Assembly: GCF_000717915.1 (NCBI RefSeq)
Contig: NZ_JOCX01000004.1
Coordinates: forward strand, 248,001-312,000
DNA length: 64,000 bases
Reading direction: 5' to 3'
Origin: Streptomyces sp. NRRL S-244
Lineage (GTDB): Bacteria; Actinomycetota; Actinomycetes; Streptomycetales; Streptomycetaceae
Part shown: positions 63,199 through 64,000 of the stretch, piece after piece
Numbering within the stretch: the first letter of the stretch is position 1
Layout: every line of letters begins with the position of its first letter
Notes under the pieces: model-generated
What the model saw: only the letters and a program-made list of their open reading frames with translations
What the model was told of the DNA's origin: nothing
Database searches by the model: none
Program-made: the position numbers and the translations under genes

Positions 63199-64000
63199 TC
63201 ACCCCGCGCCGCGGGGCTGGATCAGGCCGAGGTCCGCGAACATCCCGCGGCACCAGGCCAGGGCGGTGTCCAGGTCGCGCCACTGCGGATGGTCGGGCTC
63301 CAGGTACGGGAAGACGTACGGGTCGGTGATCCCGTCGGGCAGGTCCGACGGGCGGCACGGCTGGGGGATGCCGTACTGGGCGGCCTTCAGCAGGGCGGCG
63401 GTCCCGGCGTCCCCGCCGTCCCACACCGCGAACCACAGCCGGCGCAGCATGGCCGGGTGGGCGACGGCGAAGATCAGCCGGCCGACGTCGAGGGGCTCGC
63501 CGGACGAGATCACCCGGGCCACCGCGGAGCACGGCTCGGCGTCCCGCCGCACCCGGGTCGTGAAGCCCGACCAGATCTCCACCCCGTGCCCGGCCTCGAC
63601 GATGGCCGCGCACAGGGCCGCGAGCGCCAGCCCCCGGTTGCGGATCCGGTCGTGGGGCGTGGTGTGGTCGTACACGGACGGGATCAGGAAGGTCACCACC
63701 TTCCCCTGCCGCGAGACGCGCCGGGGCACCGAGTCCACCATGCACTCCGGTTCCCCGGCGAGGTAGGCGCCGATGTCCACCTCGCTGCCGGTCACGTCCC
63801 ACACCGGCTCCAGCGAGACGACGGGCGTCCCGAGACCGGCCCGCTCCCGCAGGGCGCCGACGGTGATCTCCTGCTCCTGGAGCGGGACGTGCCATCCGTC
63901 GACCGCCAGCCGCAGCGCCTCCTCCCAGGTCGCCCCGGCCCACTCGGTCCGGCCGTGGCGTCCCGAGCCGTTCGGGATGCTCTCGGGGAGCTGGGCCGCG
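63199..64000 (-). CDS. Hypothetical protein, DUF7192-like (5' end outside window)
   Basis: The open frame of at least 266 residues enters from the right edge and ends at 63199. The visible N-terminal part (RTEWAGATWEEALRLAVDGW) and EPVWDVTGSEVDIGAYLAGE recall DUF7192 proteins seen on actinobacterial plasmids and phages, a recollection only. Further blocks are RRVSRQGKVVTFLIPSVYDH and WCRGMFADLGLIQPRG. No start codon or function can be assigned. Confidence 0.6.
   Translation of the reverse strand, partial: AAQLPESIPNGSGRHGRTEWAGATWEEALRLAVDGWHVPLQEQEITVGALRERAGLGTPVVSLEPVWDVTGSEVDIGAYLAGEPECMVDSVPRRVSRQGKVVTFLIPSVYDHTTPHDRIRNRGLALAALCAAIVEAGHGVEIWSGFTTRVRRDAEPCSAVARVISSGEPLDVGRLIFAVAHPAMLRRLWFAVWDGGDAGTAALLKAAQYGIPQPCRPSDLPDGITDPYVFPYLEPDHPQWRDLDTALAWCRGMFADLGLIQPRGAG

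Overview
The window is chromosomal DNA of a high-GC actinobacterium, almost certainly a Streptomyces. Supporting signs are strong third-position GC bias in all real genes, frequent GTG starts, GTGA/ATGA gene overlaps, Tat-type lipoproteins, a sporulation regulator (WhiI), and a gene order that matches from memory the conserved core of the Streptomyces coelicolor chromosome around SCO5998-SCO6061. No tRNA, rRNA, insertion sequence, integrase or CRISPR array is visible. The two terminal genes run off the window.

Left part (1-22981), carbon and ion uptake. An N-terminal HTH fused to a MurA-like enzyme (cut by the edge), a Tat-exported amidohydrolase divergent from a LacI regulator, and aconitase with a promoter carrying an 18-bp palindrome and overlapping DmdR/IdeR-type iron boxes. 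The GlcNAc/chitobiose ABC transporter ngcEFG follows, preceded by a DasR-like dre site. A magnesium module (mgtA-mgtC) has a roughly 320-nt leader with a tiny leader ORF, hairpins and a 34-nt pyrimidine tract. It is divergent from the ROK regulator rok7B7, next to the xylFGH sugar transporter. A second-type dxs (isoprenoid precursor) and an amino-acid permease close this part.

Middle part (23073-33446), a cell-envelope cluster. It holds an LCP ligase, a PLL-like propeller, a GT2 glycosyltransferase, a cadherin-like protein, an SGNH esterase-like protein, an IspD-SDR fusion predicted to make CDP-ribitol, a multi-spanning TagF/TarL-type polymerase and a Tat-exported propeller protein. Together they look like synthesis, decoration and wall attachment of a ribitol-phosphate teichoic acid. 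Then come fadBA (beta-oxidation), an RNase D-like exonuclease, whiI with a recognisable sigma-WhiG promoter, and a DUF3000 protein.

Right part (40262-64000). The heme genes hemE, hemG/cgoX and hemQ indicate the coproporphyrin-dependent pathway of Gram-positives. Next is the most interesting locus: two TIGR04222 membrane proteins, one ending in a Ser/Gly/Cys tail with regularly spaced cysteines, translationally coupled to a DUF692 (MNIO) enzyme that carries an extra C-terminal domain. MNIO enzymes modify cysteines of peptides, so the membrane-anchored tail is a plausible substrate. After that come PTH2, AIM24, a small ABC exporter, a zinc-ribbon peptide, a lipoprotein deacetylase, PPK2, a PhoX-like protein, OsmC, ZapE, a RibD-like reductase, a USP-like protein, murC and msrB. 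At the right edge is an unrecognised DUF7192-like protein.

Many genes here appear leaderless: a TAnnnT- or GAnnAT-like box sits 6-8 nt before the start codon.
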